From Chitinophaga rhizophila (GTDB lineage: Bacteria > Bacteroidota > Bacteroidia > Chitinophagales > Chitinophagaceae), in the NCBI RefSeq assembly GCF_019492185.1, contig NZ_JAICCF010000001.1:1612001-1676000 (forward strand): a stretch of DNA of 64,000 nucleotides, in the 5' to 3' direction. Shown here piece after piece: positions 53,198 to 63,226 of this stretch. Both the position numbers and the translations under genes were made by a program. The notes under the pieces were generated by a model. It searched no databases. It was not told the origin of the DNA and was given only the letters and a program-made list of their open reading frames with translations. Each line of letters opens with the position of its first letter. The first letter of the stretch is position 1.

Positions 53198-55600
53198 TTA
53201 CTTCTTTAATAACGCTATATCGATCACTTGGTTCATTTCTTTTACAAAATGAAATTTCAGGCCCTTGATATAGTCCGGATTGATGTCTTTAATATCTTTT
53301 TCATTCTGCCAGCACAGGATGATTTCCTTAATACCCGCCCTTTTGGCAGCCAGGATTTTCTCCTTAATACCACCTACCGGCAATACCTGTCCACGCAGCG
53401 TAATCTCTCCTGTCATCGCCAGATAAGACTTCACTCTTCTTCCTGTAAAGGCAGAGGTCAGCGCTGTAAGCATGGTAATACCTGCACTCGGACCGTCCTT
53501 TGGCACAGCGCCTTCGGGTACATGCACATGGATACTACGTTGCGTAAACAACTTAGGATCAATCTTAAATTCGCCTGCATGTGCCTGAAGATAACTTAAC
53601 GCAGTACTCACTGACTCTTTCATCACGTTACCCAGGTTTCCGGTCAGCTTCAGGTCACCTTTGCCTTCACTAAGGCTTGTTTCTATAAAGAGGATGTCTC
53701 CTCCTACATATGTCCAGGCTAAACCTACTGCTACGCCCGGCGGATTACCCACTTTATATATCTCGTTGGAGTAACGGCCTTTACCCAGTATACGTTCCAC
53801 ATGCTCTTCTGTCAGCGCATCAGGAATTTCTTCCTCCAATGCTACATCTTTCGCAATGGAGCGCATGATAGACGCCAGCTGACGGTCGAGCTCACGCACG
53901 CCGCTCTCACGGGTATGATCCTGCACTATCTTTTCCAGAATACTATTACTGATACGCATCTTCAGCGACTTCAGTCCATGTGCATCCTTCTGCTTTGGTA
54001 CCAGGTGACGCTTCGCAATTTCTACTTTCTCTTCAATAGAATATCCACTCAGGTCTATGATTTCCAGCCTGTCCCGCAGGGCAGGACTGATCGCATTGAT
54101 ATTATTTGCGGTAGCAATGAACAACACCTTACTCAGGTCATATTCCAGTTCCAGGTAGTTGTCATAGAAAGTACCGTTCTGTTCAGGATCCAGTACTTCC
54201 AGCATAGCAGAGCTTGGATCGCCACGGTGATCATTACCGATCTTGTCTATCTCATCCAGGATCATTACCGGATTAGAGGTTTTTACCTTACGGATAGACT
54301 GGAGCAGACGCCCAGGCATTGCTCCGATATAGGTCTTACGGTGCCCCCTGATTTCACTTTCATCGTGAAGCCCGCCAAGACTCAGCCTTACATATTTACG
54401 GCCTATAGCGCTGGCAATAGAACGACCCAGAGACGTTTTACCAATACCTGGAGGACCAACGAAACACAGAATAGGCGACTTCATATCTCCTTTCAGTTTC
54501 AGTACGGCCAGGTACTCCAGGATACGCTCCTTGATTTTGTCCATACCATAGTGGTCGTTATCCAGGATTTTCTTCGCTTTCTTCAGGTCGTAGCTATCTT
54601 CGGTATATTCTTTCCATGGCAGATCCAGCATCAGATCCAGGTGATTATATACCACCGAGTAATCCGGGGTGCTGGGATGCATGCGCTCCAGCTTTTCTAT
54701 ACCCTTGCGGAACAGTTCAGCTGCCGCTTCCGTCCACTTCTTTGTCTCAGCCTTACGCTGTAACTCTTTTACTTCCCGATCATTGCTATCTCCACCCAGC
54801 TCTTCCTTGATAGACTTCAGCTGTTGTTGCAGGAAGTATTCTCTCTGCTGCTTATCAAGATCTGCCTTGGTCTTATTGGTAATCTTATTTTTAAGTTCAG
54901 CAAGCTGCAGTTCTACCTGGAGTAATTTGAGCAATAATTCTGCACGTGTGCGCAGATTATTGATTTCCAGCAGCTGCTGCTTGTCTTTCAGGTCACAGTT
55001 CAGGTTGGAGGATACGAAATGAACCAGGAAAGACTCATTTTCAATATTCTTCAGGATAATGCTTGCTTCAGATGGCAGGTTAGGAGACAATTGAATGATC
55101 TGACCTGCCAGATCTTTAATGGAGGATATATAAGCGTCAAACTCAGGATCATCTGTCACCATTTCATCCTGCAGCAGTTCAATTCTTGCTTTGAAATATG
55201 GATCTTCTGAAACTACCTCACTGATTTTAAAACGTTTACGGCCCTGTATAATAATGGTTGTACCACCGTCAGGCATCTTTATCAGTTTGACAATGCGGGC
55301 AACGGTACCTACATTGGTAAGATCGACCAGGTTAGGGTCTTCAACAGTACTATCCTTTTGTGCAACAACACCGATCAGCTTGTCTGCCTTATAGGCATCA
55401 TTAACTGCCTTTATGGATTTATCTCTGCCAACAGTAATTGGCAGTACAACACCAGGAAAAAGCACCGTATTCCGCAATGGCAATAACGCCAGTTCATCAG
55501 GTATTTTCTCGTCTTCCTGCCCATCACTCTCCTCATTCAGGGGGATGATAGGCATGAACTCCATCTCTTCTTCCGAGTTTGCAAAATAGAATTTATTCAT
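53198..55600 (-). CDS. lon: ATP-dependent protease Lon
   Basis: 800 residues. The N-terminal LON domain begins [20 protein letters not shown]. The AAA+ Walker A is GPPGIGKTS (Lys388) and Walker B is [11 protein letters not shown]. The serine protease domain holds [11 protein letters not shown] with catalytic Ser705 and a downstream lysine in [10 protein letters not shown]. All catalytic residues are present. It degrades damaged and regulatory proteins in the cytoplasm. The first about 30 residues are acidic ([20 protein letters not shown]), common in Bacteroidota. No neighbour is functionally tied to it. Confidence 0.98.
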   Translation of the reverse strand: MNKFYFANSEEEMEFMPIIPLNEESDGQEDEKIPDELALLPLRNTVLFPGVVLPITVGRDKSIKAVNDAYKADKLIGVVAQKDSTVEDPNLVDLTNVGTVARIVKLIKMPDGGTTIIIQGRKRFKISEVVSEDPYFKARIELLQDEMVTDDPEFDAYISSIKDLAGQIIQLSPNLPSEASIILKNIENESFLVHFVSSNLNCDLKDKQQLLEINNLRTRAELLLKLLQVELQLAELKNKITNKTKADLDKQQREYFLQQQLKSIKEELGGDSNDREVKELQRKAETKKWTEAAAELFRKGIEKLERMHPSTPDYSVVYNHLDLMLDLPWKEYTEDSYDLKKAKKILDNDHYGMDKIKERILEYLAVLKLKGDMKSPILCFVGPPGIGKTSLGRSIASAIGRKYVRLSLGGLHDESEIRGHRKTYIGAMPGRLLQSIRKVKTSNPVMILDEIDKIGNDHRGDPSSAMLEVLDPEQNGTFYDNYLELEYDLSKVLFIATANNINAISPALRDRLEIIDLSGYSIEEKVEIAKRHLVPKQKDAHGLKSLKMRISNSILEKIVQDHTRESGVRELDRQLASIMRSIAKDVALEEEIPDALTEEHVERILGKGRYSNEIYKVGNPPGVAVGLAWTYVGGDILFIETSLSEGKGDLKLTGNLGNVMKESVSTALSYLQAHAGEFKIDPKLFTQRSIHVHVPEGAVPKDGPSAGITMLTALTSAFTGRRVKSYLAMTGEITLRGQVLPVGGIKEKILAAKRAGIKEIILCWQNEKDIKDINPDYIKGLKFHFVKEMNQVIDIALLKK

Positions 55601-55717
55601 CTGCGTAATTTAAACAGAAAAGCGGTCAATTTGTCAGCCTGCGACCTCTTTTCCTTTCTTTTTTATAAGCATAGGTATATTGTCAAGTATAATGCCACGA
55701 ACCACAAAAGCTAAAAT

Positions 55718-55752
55718 TAAAAAAGTCGCCTCGTTACACCACGAGGCGACCT
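55718..55752 (-). terminator. Terminator after the outer-membrane barrel gene
   Basis: Arms AGTCGCCTCGT and ACGAGGCGAC pair around a six-base loop. On the minus strand the stem is followed by a T-run. Confidence 0.85.
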
Positions 55753-55775
55753 GTAATATGTCAGACTATTGCTTA

Positions 55776-56393
55776 TTATAAAGTCACACCAACACCCAGC
55801 TGTATACCCTGGTTTTTCCAGTTACCCCTGTCAGTAACGGTATTAATACCTTTCACGTCAGTGAAACCAACAATGTAACGTGCACTGATGTTAACAATTG
55901 GCAGCTGTAACCACAGACCAGCCACACCTGCTACATCGCCACCTTTGAAAGCTTCGTCAGCGCCTTTGATCACGTTCTTATCGCTCACTAAAGCACTGAA
56001 CTGAGGACCTACCTGCAGTTTCACACGCGGGCTACCTAAAGAAATGTTAGCCAGGATAGGAATACTCAGATAGTTCAGCTTGATTTTCTTGTCATTGTTA
56101 GCCGGATCGTTCAGATTATCAGGATTAATTACCTGGTTGAAATCGTTAGTTGTTTTCACGGTAGAAGAAGAGAAGATCAACTCACCCTGTACGCCAAAGC
56201 TTTTAGTCAGGTTTACCTGTGCAAAACCACCCAGGTGATAACCGAGATTAAAGCCATCCTTGTAACCCTGACCGTCCAGTTTTCCCAGGTTAGCACCACC
56301 CTTAAGACCAAATCTTAAGAACTTTGTCTGGGCATTAGCGGTAGAAACGGCAGTCACGCTGAGTACTGCGATCGCGAGAAACAGTTTTTTCAT
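55776..56393 (-). CDS. PorT-like outer-membrane beta-barrel protein
   Basis: 205 residues with a signal peptide (MKKLFLAIAVLSVTAVSTANAQ). The text FGLKGGANLGKLDGQGYKDG, LGYHLGGFAQVNLTKSFGVQ, GELIFSSSTVKT and the closing IQLGVGVTL is typical of the Bacteroidota PorT/OMP_b-brl_2 family of small eight-strand-like barrels. It would sit in the outer membrane. The precise role is unknown, as for most members of the group. It has its own promoter candidate (TATGTTTG on the minus strand at 56493-56500) and a terminator, so it is probably monocistronic. Confidence 0.85.
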   Translation of the reverse strand: MKKLFLAIAVLSVTAVSTANAQTKFLRFGLKGGANLGKLDGQGYKDGFNLGYHLGGFAQVNLTKSFGVQGELIFSSSTVKTTNDFNQVINPDNLNDPANNDKKIKLNYLSIPILANISLGSPRVKLQVGPQFSALVSDKNVIKGADEAFKGGDVAGVAGLWLQLPIVNISARYIVGFTDVKGINTVTDRGNWKNQGIQLGVGVTL

Positions 56394-56492
56394 ATAGTTG
56401 TTTTTTTTCGAAAGAGGTGATAATTATGTTTGATTTAAAGGTTTTTCCAGATTCTATTCTTATAACGTTCCTCACAAGACATACCCCTATAC

Positions 56493-56500
56493 CAAACATA
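56493..56500 (-). promoter_or_regulatory. Promoter -7 element for the outer-membrane barrel gene
   Basis: The minus strand reads TATGTTTG, matching TAnnTTTG, about 100 bases before the start codon. The -33 element is unclear. Confidence 0.4.
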
Positions 56501-56582
56501 GCAAAATGTATGCTACATTTATTAACACATGGCAGTGTGTGCATAATAAAATAGGAAAATTAATAACTTGAGATTAATTCAG

Positions 56583-57542
56583 CTATTTGAAAGTCAATCC
56601 CAAGCGTGCGGTGAAATATCCGATCAGCCCTTTATCATCCCCCTGAAAAGGCTTGAAAATGGTATAGGAAGGTGAGATAGTAAGCTTACCAATAATATAA
56701 GATGCATTCAGTGTCAGGTCAACCGCCCTTACATCAAAACCAGTTGCCGTCCTGGTACTCATGAACGCTCCTTTTGCCGGTTGTCCCGGCGGAGGCCCAT
56801 CGCCACGGGGTGGCTTCTTATTCCATTCACTGTGCAGCTTCTGAGAACGGGAGATATACTGAAAGGACTTCAGGTTACTATAGTAGTTGGCAGTTCCCAT
56901 GGTTAGTCCCAGGGAAGGGGTTAACAACACCGCGTCATCGTGTTTCAGGACGTCTATAAAAATAAAAGGATGGCGCACCGCCGCCACTACGTTAAAGTCT
57001 GTGCCTGAAAGCGTACGGCTTAGTCGTCCGCCGGCGACGGTTTCCTGTGTACTTCCCCAACCCAGATCCAGGCTGACGCCAGGTTGTAACCACCAGTCGC
57101 GGTAAAAGAAGTAAGCAAACAATTCATTGTTAATTGGCGTAACTGGTATGTCAGTAGAGTCGGTGAAAATATAACGGGTGTAAGAGATCCCAGTAAGAAA
57201 CTTCCTGTTTTTACTGTAATCATACCCTACCGACAGGTCCCACTCAAACCAGGGCTTACCAATTGCTTCAAACAAATGGTAGGCGCTAACATTCGTATAA
57301 AGACCCGTTTTATGGTAGTAAGACACACTTGGCGAGAGAAAAGGCTTCATGACCACAGGCGTTTCATAGGTCTGCGTCTTCTTGCCATATGCCGGACTAT
57401 TCCCATAGCCAATCCCTACAACCAGCTCACTCCTCTGCCGCTTTTTCAGCAGGGAGTCCAGTTGTTTCTCTAATTCGGCAAGGGACTGGCACATGGCAGC
57501 CTGGCTACATAACAACAAAAGCAATATAAAGCAGCAGCGCAT
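56583..57542 (-). CDS. Hypothetical outer-membrane protein
   Basis: 319 residues with a signal peptide (MRCCFILLLLLCSQAAMCQ). After a short charged helix (AELEKQLDSLLKKRQR) the text alternates as in a beta-barrel (ELVVGIGYGNSPAYG; LSPSVSYYHKTGLYTNVSAY; PWFEWDLSVGYDYSKN; LIGYFTARLGLTFK) and ends in Phe-Lys. A proline/glycine-rich loop (KPPRGDGPPPGQPAKG) interrupts the last third. I do not recognise a named family. It probably is a barrel in the outer membrane. No close neighbour gene shares its strand within 100 bases except the metallophosphoesterase gene 121 bases upstream. Confidence 0.6.
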   Translation of the reverse strand: MRCCFILLLLLCSQAAMCQSLAELEKQLDSLLKKRQRSELVVGIGYGNSPAYGKKTQTYETPVVMKPFLSPSVSYYHKTGLYTNVSAYHLFEAIGKPWFEWDLSVGYDYSKNRKFLTGISYTRYIFTDSTDIPVTPINNELFAYFFYRDWWLQPGVSLDLGWGSTQETVAGGRLSRTLSGTDFNVVAAVRHPFIFIDVLKHDDAVLLTPSLGLTMGTANYYSNLKSFQYISRSQKLHSEWNKKPPRGDGPPPGQPAKGAFMSTRTATGFDVRAVDLTLNASYIIGKLTISPSYTIFKPFQGDDKGLIGYFTARLGLTFK

Positions 57543-57663
57543 GCAGAAGCATTTTACAGCCGCAAGATAGGCTAAATACCCGACAGGCCCTAGCCAACGG
57601 TCGATGAAAACAACCCTCCTGCCGGTAATTATTCAGCACTGATAGATAGAAAAGCGGTGTATA

Positions 57664-58929
57664 TTATGCCAGGTCAATGACTGTGATCTCAGGCAGGATC
57701 CCTACTCGACCCGGATAACCAAGGAATCCGAAGCCTCTGTTTACATACAGACGCTGCGCACCTTCTTTGTACAGCCCTGCCCATTCCTTATAGATGAAAC
57801 GTGCCGGACTCCATTTGAAACCCGGAATCTCCACACCAAACTGCATACCATGGGTATGCCCCGCCAGCATCAGATCAATATCAGGGTATTCGGTCCTTAC
57901 CTGGGCATCCCAATGGGTAGGATCGTGCGACATCAGTATTTTAAATGGCAGATGTGAGGCACCTGCATAAGCTTTCTTCATATCTCCATACTTCGGGAAG
58001 CGGCTCATAGCACTCCAGTTTTCAATGCCCAGTAAAGCAATCTGTTGTCCGCCGCGCTCCAGCGTCACATGCTCATTCATCAGCAACCTCCATCCCATCT
58101 CGCTATGCACCTGCTTAAGTCTTTCCAGGTTCTGGTTACGCAAAGCGCTGTATCCATTAGCATCTTTGTCGGGCCATGCATAATAGTCTCCGTAATCATG
58201 ATTGCCCAATGTGGAGTATACGCCCATAGGCGCTTTAATCTTGCTGAACACTTCCATCAGACTATCCATTTCCGACGCCCGGTCGTTCACCAGGTCTCCT
58301 GTAAACAGCACTATATCTGCTTTCTGGGCATTGATCATTTCTATGCCTTTGATCACCGCTTCCTTATCGGTCAGACTACCTGAGTGAATATCAGAGATTT
58401 GCACAATACGCAGTCCTTTAAAGGCCGGGGGCAGATTCTTAAAAGCCAGCGTCATCTTATGAACACGGTAGTTATATTTATTGGATAACCCGTACATCAG
58501 CGTAGCAAACATACCTCCGCCCAACAACAGGGCCACCTGGGAAAAGAAGCGGGACCGGGATATGCCATTGTCAGCAACAGCGCCAGCCCCTTCGGTAGTG
58601 AAGCGACTAATGATCCACTGTACGCCGCGACGCAGGTCATCCAGCAACATGAAAGCAGCTGCCAGCATTTTGGCGAAGACAATCCCAAAGATGATAGTCA
58701 GTATATAAGAACGGGTATTAGCCGGCCAATCCTGCCAGTTCAGGTAGGGTAACAGACCAACCGTAATGATTACCAAGGCAGATACCGCCCAGTAGCTACC
58801 AAACACAATATTGCGCACCCGGGTAGAAGAGCCGCTGAAAATGGCCTTTACAGCCATAAAAACATAAATATCCAGTAATAACAGTAGTGCTAATAGTATG
58901 ATCGTATTGAGTCCTGATCCTCTGCGCAT
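57664..58929 (-). CDS. Membrane-anchored metallophosphoesterase
   Basis: 421 residues from the ATG at 58929. An upstream in-frame ATG at 59055 would include the promoter-like TACTTTTG (minus strand, 58948-58955), so I reject it. Three or four membrane helices occupy residues 1-150 (LLALLLLLDIYVFMAVKAIF; VSALVIITVGLLPYL; LLGGGMFATLMYGLS). The calcineurin-like core then reads RIVQISDIHSGSL, VLFTGDLVND, STLGNHDYGD, ILMSHDPTHWD and LMLAGHTHGMQ, giving all five conserved metal-binding blocks. It faces the periplasm or cytoplasm (not resolved). Its likely relatives hydrolyse phosphate esters such as UDP-diacylglucosamine, but the substrate here is unknown. Confidence 0.88.
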   Translation of the reverse strand: MRRGSGLNTIILLALLLLLDIYVFMAVKAIFSGSSTRVRNIVFGSYWAVSALVIITVGLLPYLNWQDWPANTRSYILTIIFGIVFAKMLAAAFMLLDDLRRGVQWIISRFTTEGAGAVADNGISRSRFFSQVALLLGGGMFATLMYGLSNKYNYRVHKMTLAFKNLPPAFKGLRIVQISDIHSGSLTDKEAVIKGIEMINAQKADIVLFTGDLVNDRASEMDSLMEVFSKIKAPMGVYSTLGNHDYGDYYAWPDKDANGYSALRNQNLERLKQVHSEMGWRLLMNEHVTLERGGQQIALLGIENWSAMSRFPKYGDMKKAYAGASHLPFKILMSHDPTHWDAQVRTEYPDIDLMLAGHTHGMQFGVEIPGFKWSPARFIYKEWAGLYKEGAQRLYVNRGFGFLGYPGRVGILPEITVIDLA

Positions 58930-58947
58930 ATGATTTATTTGTCCTTG

Positions 58948-58955
58948 CAAAAGTA
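58948..58955 (-). promoter_or_regulatory. Promoter -7 element for the metallophosphoesterase gene
   Basis: The minus strand reads TACTTTTG, matching TAnnTTTG, 19 bases before the chosen start. Confidence 0.5.
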
Positions 58956-59168
58956 ATTCCTTCAGTACAGCTATCACTTTTTTTGGTACCGGAGGCGCTA
59001 TGATGTTATGACGGACAGCTCCACGGGATATTGTATAAACTCCCGGAATTTGCATTTACTTTAACAAATTTTAATAAATAATTCATTATGAATATATTAA
59101 CAAGTTGTTTATACCTCCACTGTGAATAAATAATATTTGCATTAGACCTTATTATAGGCTATTCGTTG

Positions 59169-59176
59169 TACTTTTG
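59169..59176 (+). promoter_or_regulatory. Promoter -7 element for the metal-dependent hydrolase gene
   Basis: TACTTTTG matches TAnnTTTG and lies 46 bases before the start codon. No clear -33 element is seen. Confidence 0.45.
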
Positions 59177-59222
59177 TACACTTGGTTAGTTATATACTAT
59201 TGTTCATTTAGATACCTGCAGA

Positions 59223-59903
59223 ATGAAATTTACCTATTACGGCCATTCGAGTTTCTCTATTGAGGTGAAGGGAAAGAAGATTGTTTTTGACCCGTTCATT
59301 ACACATAACGAACTGGCAAAAGCGGTGGACATCAATAAGATAGAAGCAGATTACATCTTCTGTTCTCATGGCCATGATGACCATGTGGCAGATCTGGTTG
59401 TACTGGCAAAACGCACTAAAGCTACGGTAGTGGGTGCTTTTGAACTGACCAGCTGGGCCGGCAAACAGGGACTGGAAAAGGTACACCCAATGAACACTGG
59501 CGGGAAGTGGCAGTTTGATTTCGGCACAGTAAAATGTGTCGTTGCTCATCACTCCAGCGGTATGCCTGACGGTTCCTATGGTGGTAACCCAATGGGCTTC
59601 GTGTTTACAACGGATGAAGGAAATTTCTATTTTGCAGGGGATACGGCACTGACCTTAGACATGCAGCTCATACCAAAGTATGCTAAACTGGATTTTGCAA
59701 TTTTACCAATAGGAGATAATTTCACCATGGGAGCTGAAGACGCGATTGTAGCAGCAGAATTTGTTGACTGCAAGCGTATTATCGGCGTTCATTATGACAC
59801 CTTTGGGTATATCAAAATAGATAAGGACAAGACGCAGCAGCAGTTTGCCGCTGCAGGACTGGATTTGTTACTGCCTGAAATAGGAAGTAGCATAGATCTT
59901 TAG
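59223..59903 (+). CDS. UPF0173-type metal-dependent hydrolase (metallo-beta-lactamase fold)
   Basis: 226 residues. The opening MKFTYYGHSSFSIEVKGKKI and the zinc motif CSHGHDDHVADLV (HxHxDH at about residues 54-59) define the UPF0173 group of the metallo-beta-lactamase fold. Later ligands lie in VAHHSSG, FAGDTALTLDM and IGVHYDTFG. The biological substrate is unknown. It lies 90 bases before parA on the same strand. Confidence 0.92.
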   Translation: MKFTYYGHSSFSIEVKGKKIVFDPFITHNELAKAVDINKIEADYIFCSHGHDDHVADLVVLAKRTKATVVGAFELTSWAGKQGLEKVHPMNTGGKWQFDFGTVKCVVAHHSSGMPDGSYGGNPMGFVFTTDEGNFYFAGDTALTLDMQLIPKYAKLDFAILPIGDNFTMGAEDAIVAAEFVDCKRIIGVHYDTFGYIKIDKDKTQQQFAAAGLDLLLPEIGSSIDL

Positions 59904-59993
59904 CAAAAGCATATTCTTAACATGGTAACGGCAATTCCAGCGCCATGCCTATTTATTGTCCTATAGTAAAACCTAAGAAATACCTAATCAACA

Positions 59994-60815
59994 ATGGCAA
60001 GAGTAATTGCAATCGCTAATCAGAAAGGTGGGGTAGGGAAAACTACCAGTGCTATTAACCTGGCAAGCAGCCTGGCTGTACTGGAGTATAAAACATTGCT
60101 GGTAGATGCGGACCCGCAGGCTAACAGTACCACCGGTTTAGGTTTTGACCTGCGTAATGTACAGCAGAGTCTGTACGACTGTATGGTGAATGAGGGGCAG
60201 GCCAAAGATGTGATCCTGGAATCGGACACGCCAAACCTGAAAGTGCTGCCTTCCCATATTGATCTGGTAGGTGCAGAACTGGAGCTTATCAACCACCCAA
60301 ACAGGGAACAGGTGATGAAGCAGGTGATAGATGCTGTAAAAGAGGACTATGATTTCGTAATAGTAGACTGCTCTCCTTCCCTGGGCCTGATCACTGTGAA
60401 CGCACTCGTGGCGTCTGACTCTGTGATCATCCCCGTACAATGTGAGTTCTTCGCACTGGAAGGTCTGGGTAAGTTGTTAAATACCATTAAGATCGTTCAA
60501 AGCCGTCTGAACACCAACCTGGCTATCGAAGGTATCCTGATGACCATGTACGATGGCCGCCTTCGCCTCAGCAACCAGGTAGTCGATGAGGTAAAACAAC
60601 ACTTTGAAGAAAGTGTATTCAACACCATCATCCACCGTAATACCAAACTGGGTGAAGCACCAAGCTTCGGTAAATCCGTGATCATGTACGACGCTGCCAG
60701 TACCGGCGCCATTAACTACCTGAACCTGGCAAAAGAAATTCTGCAAAAGAATAACTTTACACGTATTAACCTGGAAGACAAAATCTTAGCAATTAACAAT
60801 GAGCAATCAGAGTAA
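59994..60815 (+). CDS. parA: ParA-family chromosome partitioning ATPase
   Basis: 273 residues. The deviant Walker A KGGVGKTTSA (Lys11, Lys16), the switch DADPQANSTTGLG, and DFVIVDCSPSLGLITVNAL are diagnostic of the Soj/ParA family. It moves or anchors the chromosome origin with ParB. It overlaps parB by 17 bases, so the genes are co-transcribed and probably co-translated. The conserved Bacteroidota order parA-parB-DUF5683-dapB follows. Confidence 0.95.
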   Translation: MARVIAIANQKGGVGKTTSAINLASSLAVLEYKTLLVDADPQANSTTGLGFDLRNVQQSLYDCMVNEGQAKDVILESDTPNLKVLPSHIDLVGAELELINHPNREQVMKQVIDAVKEDYDFVIVDCSPSLGLITVNALVASDSVIIPVQCEFFALEGLGKLLNTIKIVQSRLNTNLAIEGILMTMYDGRLRLSNQVVDEVKQHFEESVFNTIIHRNTKLGEAPSFGKSVIMYDAASTGAINYLNLAKEILQKNNFTRINLEDKILAINNEQSE

Positions 60816-61734
60816 GGGCAATCCTAATAAGAAAGAGGCGTTGGGTAAAGGTATCCGTTCGCTGCTGCAAAATATTGATACAGACCTGAAACAAACCTCC
60901 AGCGCACTGGGGGACAACGTCGTAGCACAGGCTACTGGTATCGAGCGTATCCCGCTCGATCAGGTGGAAATCAATCCGAAACAGCCGCGCCGGGACTTCG
61001 ATGAGAAAGCTTTACAGGAATTAAGCATGTCCATCTCACTGCACGATGTAATACAACCTATTACCGTGTCCAGACTGGGAGCTAAAAAGTACCAGCTCAT
61101 AGCAGGTGAGAGACGTCTGCGTGCAAGTAAAATGGCCGGCCTTAAAGATATTCCGGCATATATCCGTCAGGCTAACGACCAGGAACTTCTGGAACTGGCC
61201 CTGCTGGAAAACCTGCAACGCGAAAATCTGAATGCCATAGAAATAGGCCTCAGCTACAAACGCCTCATGGAAGAGTGCGTACTCACGCAAGAGCAGGTAG
61301 CTGACCGTATGGGTAAAGAAAGAAGTACCGTCACCAACTATATCCGCCTGCTGAAACTGCCACCTGATATCCAGGTAGCTGTTCGTAATGGCCAGATCAG
61401 CATGGGACACGCCCGCGCACTGATCGCTGTAGAAAATGTTGAAAAACAACTCTTCGTCTACAACGAAATCATGCAAAATGGCCTGTCTGTACGCCAAACA
61501 GAAGAACTGGTACGTAAAACTGCCAGCCTCGATAAAAACAACATTAAGAAGGCCGCTGGTAAAAGCACATTACCGCCTGCTTATCAGAAAATAGAAGACA
61601 ACCTGGCAACCCATTTTTCAACAAAAGTAAAGCTGGACAGAAGCAAGAACGGAAAAGGCAGTGTGACCATCGAGTTTTACTCTGACGAGGAACTCGACAG
61701 CATCTTAGAAAAAATAGACTTATACGGTGGCTAA
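60799..61734 (+). CDS. parB: ParB/Spo0J-family partition protein
   Basis: 311 residues. The N-terminal GKGIRSLL is the ParA-contact motif. The CTPase/ParB domain has IPLDQVEINPKQPRRDFDEK and QLIAGERRLRASKMAGL. The helix-turn-helix has LTQEQVADRMGKERSTVTNY. The C-terminal dimer domain ends KGSVTIEFYSDEELDSILEK. It would bind parS sites, but I found no copy of the classical 16-base parS palindrome in this window. The stop overlaps the next start by 8 bases. Confidence 0.95.
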   Translation: MSNQSKGNPNKKEALGKGIRSLLQNIDTDLKQTSSALGDNVVAQATGIERIPLDQVEINPKQPRRDFDEKALQELSMSISLHDVIQPITVSRLGAKKYQLIAGERRLRASKMAGLKDIPAYIRQANDQELLELALLENLQRENLNAIEIGLSYKRLMEECVLTQEQVADRMGKERSTVTNYIRLLKLPPDIQVAVRNGQISMGHARALIAVENVEKQLFVYNEIMQNGLSVRQTEELVRKTASLDKNNIKKAAGKSTLPPAYQKIEDNLATHFSTKVKLDRSKNGKGSVTIEFYSDEELDSILEKIDLYGG

Positions 61735-62428
61735 TACGTCAGGGAACATTTTCTCCTTTTATTTATCTCGCATTTGTTTACTGGTACTACCGGTTGTTAT
61801 TATCTGCATGCCAACCTGCCTGTTTGCCCAGGACAGCCTCAAAGCTGACTACCTGCGAAAACAACAGCCAGATAACCGGCAGGATACCACTGAACTATTT
61901 GTAAAAAGAGATTCAGTACCTCCGGTAATGATACGCAGCCCCCACAGCCCAAGGAAAGCAGCCTTCTATTCTGCCGTCCTGCCCGGCCTGGGACAGATCT
62001 ACAACCGTCAATACTGGAAACTTCCTTTGGTATATGCGGCACTCGGTATCACCACCGGGACCTTTATCTTTAATATGGATAATTACCGTACCTACCGCGA
62101 TGCCTACCGCATCCGCATGGACGGTAACGCCGATACCCGCGACCAGTTCGAGACCAGATATCCTAATCCTAACTCGCTGAAGTCCCTCAGAGACATATAC
62201 CGAGAATATGTGGATTACTCTGTACTCGTCTTCGTACTGGCCTACGGCCTCAATATAGTGGATGCAACAGTATTCGCCCACCTGAGAGATTTTAATATGT
62301 CAGACGACCTCAGTATGAGAGTAATGCCAACTATTATCAACAATCAGGCACTGGGACTCAGTCTTCGTGTAAGTATCGGCAAGAAAAAAACCTATCGCCA
62401 GGGCCTCGCCCTCGGTAGTAAATGGTAA
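61727..62428 (+). CDS. DUF5683 family membrane protein
   Basis: 233 residues starting with GTG inside the end of parB. A hydrophobic segment (ICLLVLPVVIICMPTCLFAQ) acts as a signal or anchor. The signature SPRKAAFYSAVLPGLGQIYN, QYWKLPLVYAALGITTGTFI, and later YVDYSVLVFVLAYGLNIVDA define DUF5683. The family is common in Bacteroidota between parB and dapB, and its function is unknown. The two or three membrane segments suggest an inner-membrane location. The overlapping start makes this probably translationally coupled to parB. Confidence 0.9.
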   Translation: MANTSGNIFSFYLSRICLLVLPVVIICMPTCLFAQDSLKADYLRKQQPDNRQDTTELFVKRDSVPPVMIRSPHSPRKAAFYSAVLPGLGQIYNRQYWKLPLVYAALGITTGTFIFNMDNYRTYRDAYRIRMDGNADTRDQFETRYPNPNSLKSLRDIYREYVDYSVLVFVLAYGLNIVDATVFAHLRDFNMSDDLSMRVMPTIINNQALGLSLRVSIGKKKTYRQGLALGSKW

Positions 62429-62452
62429 CACCTCCCCTACTAATAGAATATC

Positions 62453-63169
62453 ATGAAAATAGCGCTTATCGGTTACGGAAAAATGGGAAAGGCAATTGAG
62501 GCTATCGCCGTTGCCAAAGGACATGAAGTTGTTCACCGCATTGACCAGGATAGCCAGCACCTGCTGGAGAAAGATGCCCTCAGCAAGGCTGATGTAGCTA
62601 TCGAGTTTACCGGTCCCGAAACCGCCTATAACAATATCCTGAAATGTTTCGCTGCCAATGTACCTGTTATCTGTGGTAGTACCGGCTGGCTCGAACACCT
62701 CCCTACAGTAAAATCCCTGTGCCTGGAACAACACCAGGCCTTCCTATATGCCAGTAACTTCAGCGTAGGCGTGAATATCTTCTTTGAAATCAACAAACGC
62801 CTGGCCGAATTAATGGCTACCCAGTCACAATACGGTGTGAAAATGGAAGAAATCCATCACACACAGAAAAAAGACGCTCCAAGCGGTACGGCTATAACCC
62901 TAGCTGAACAAGTGATGGAGAAAGTATTGCGTAAAAAAGAATGGGTAAATACTGAGGAAGCAGCCGAAGCGCAACTATCTATCGTATCTAAACGCATCGA
63001 CCCTGCACCAGGTACTCATAGCATTACCTACACCTCCAGCATTGACGATATTACCATCACTCACACTGCACACTCACGTGAAGGATTTGCCTCCGGCGCT
63101 GTAGTTGCCGCTGAATGGATACTCGGTAAAAAAGGCGTATTCAGTATGAAGGACGTATTGAGCCTGTAA
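62453..63169 (+). CDS. dapB: 4-hydroxy-tetrahydrodipicolinate reductase
   Basis: 238 residues, the short form usual in Bacteroidota. The NAD(P) loop is ALIGYGKMGKAIEAIA, followed by the text VAIEFTGPETAYNNI and PVICGSTGW. The catalytic stretch is MEEIHHTQKKDAPSGTAI. The enzyme makes tetrahydrodipicolinate for lysine and the diaminopimelate of peptidoglycan. It lies 24 bases after the DUF5683 gene. In related genomes a signal peptidase gene often follows, but here an Rrf2 regulator is next. Confidence 0.95.
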   Translation: MKIALIGYGKMGKAIEAIAVAKGHEVVHRIDQDSQHLLEKDALSKADVAIEFTGPETAYNNILKCFAANVPVICGSTGWLEHLPTVKSLCLEQHQAFLYASNFSVGVNIFFEINKRLAELMATQSQYGVKMEEIHHTQKKDAPSGTAITLAEQVMEKVLRKKEWVNTEEAAEAQLSIVSKRIDPAPGTHSITYTSSIDDITITHTAHSREGFASGAVVAAEWILGKKGVFSMKDVLSL

Positions 63170-63184
63170 GAGCTAAAAAGCTGT

Positions 63185-63192
63185 TATCTTTG
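63185..63192 (+). promoter_or_regulatory. Promoter -7 element for the Rrf2 gene
   Basis: TATCTTTG matches TAnnTTTG, 34 bases before the start codon and directly after the dapB stop, so the regulator gene probably has its own promoter. Confidence 0.6.
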
Positions 63193-63226
63193 CAGTATTA
63201 TTCTTAGATCATCTGGGAGAAACGAT

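Noticed and set aside
53801..54763. 320-residue plus-strand frame inside lon
   Set aside because: It lies wholly antisense to a conserved protease gene, has no recognisable domain and is rich in residues expected from reverse-strand codon bias.
58930..59055. Longer N terminus of the metallophosphoesterase
   Set aside because: It covers a promoter-like element and lacks family support; the downstream ATG gives a good membrane start.
60799..61734. A parS site near parB
   Set aside because: I looked for the classical TGTTTCACGTGAAACA-type palindrome and found no good match in the window.
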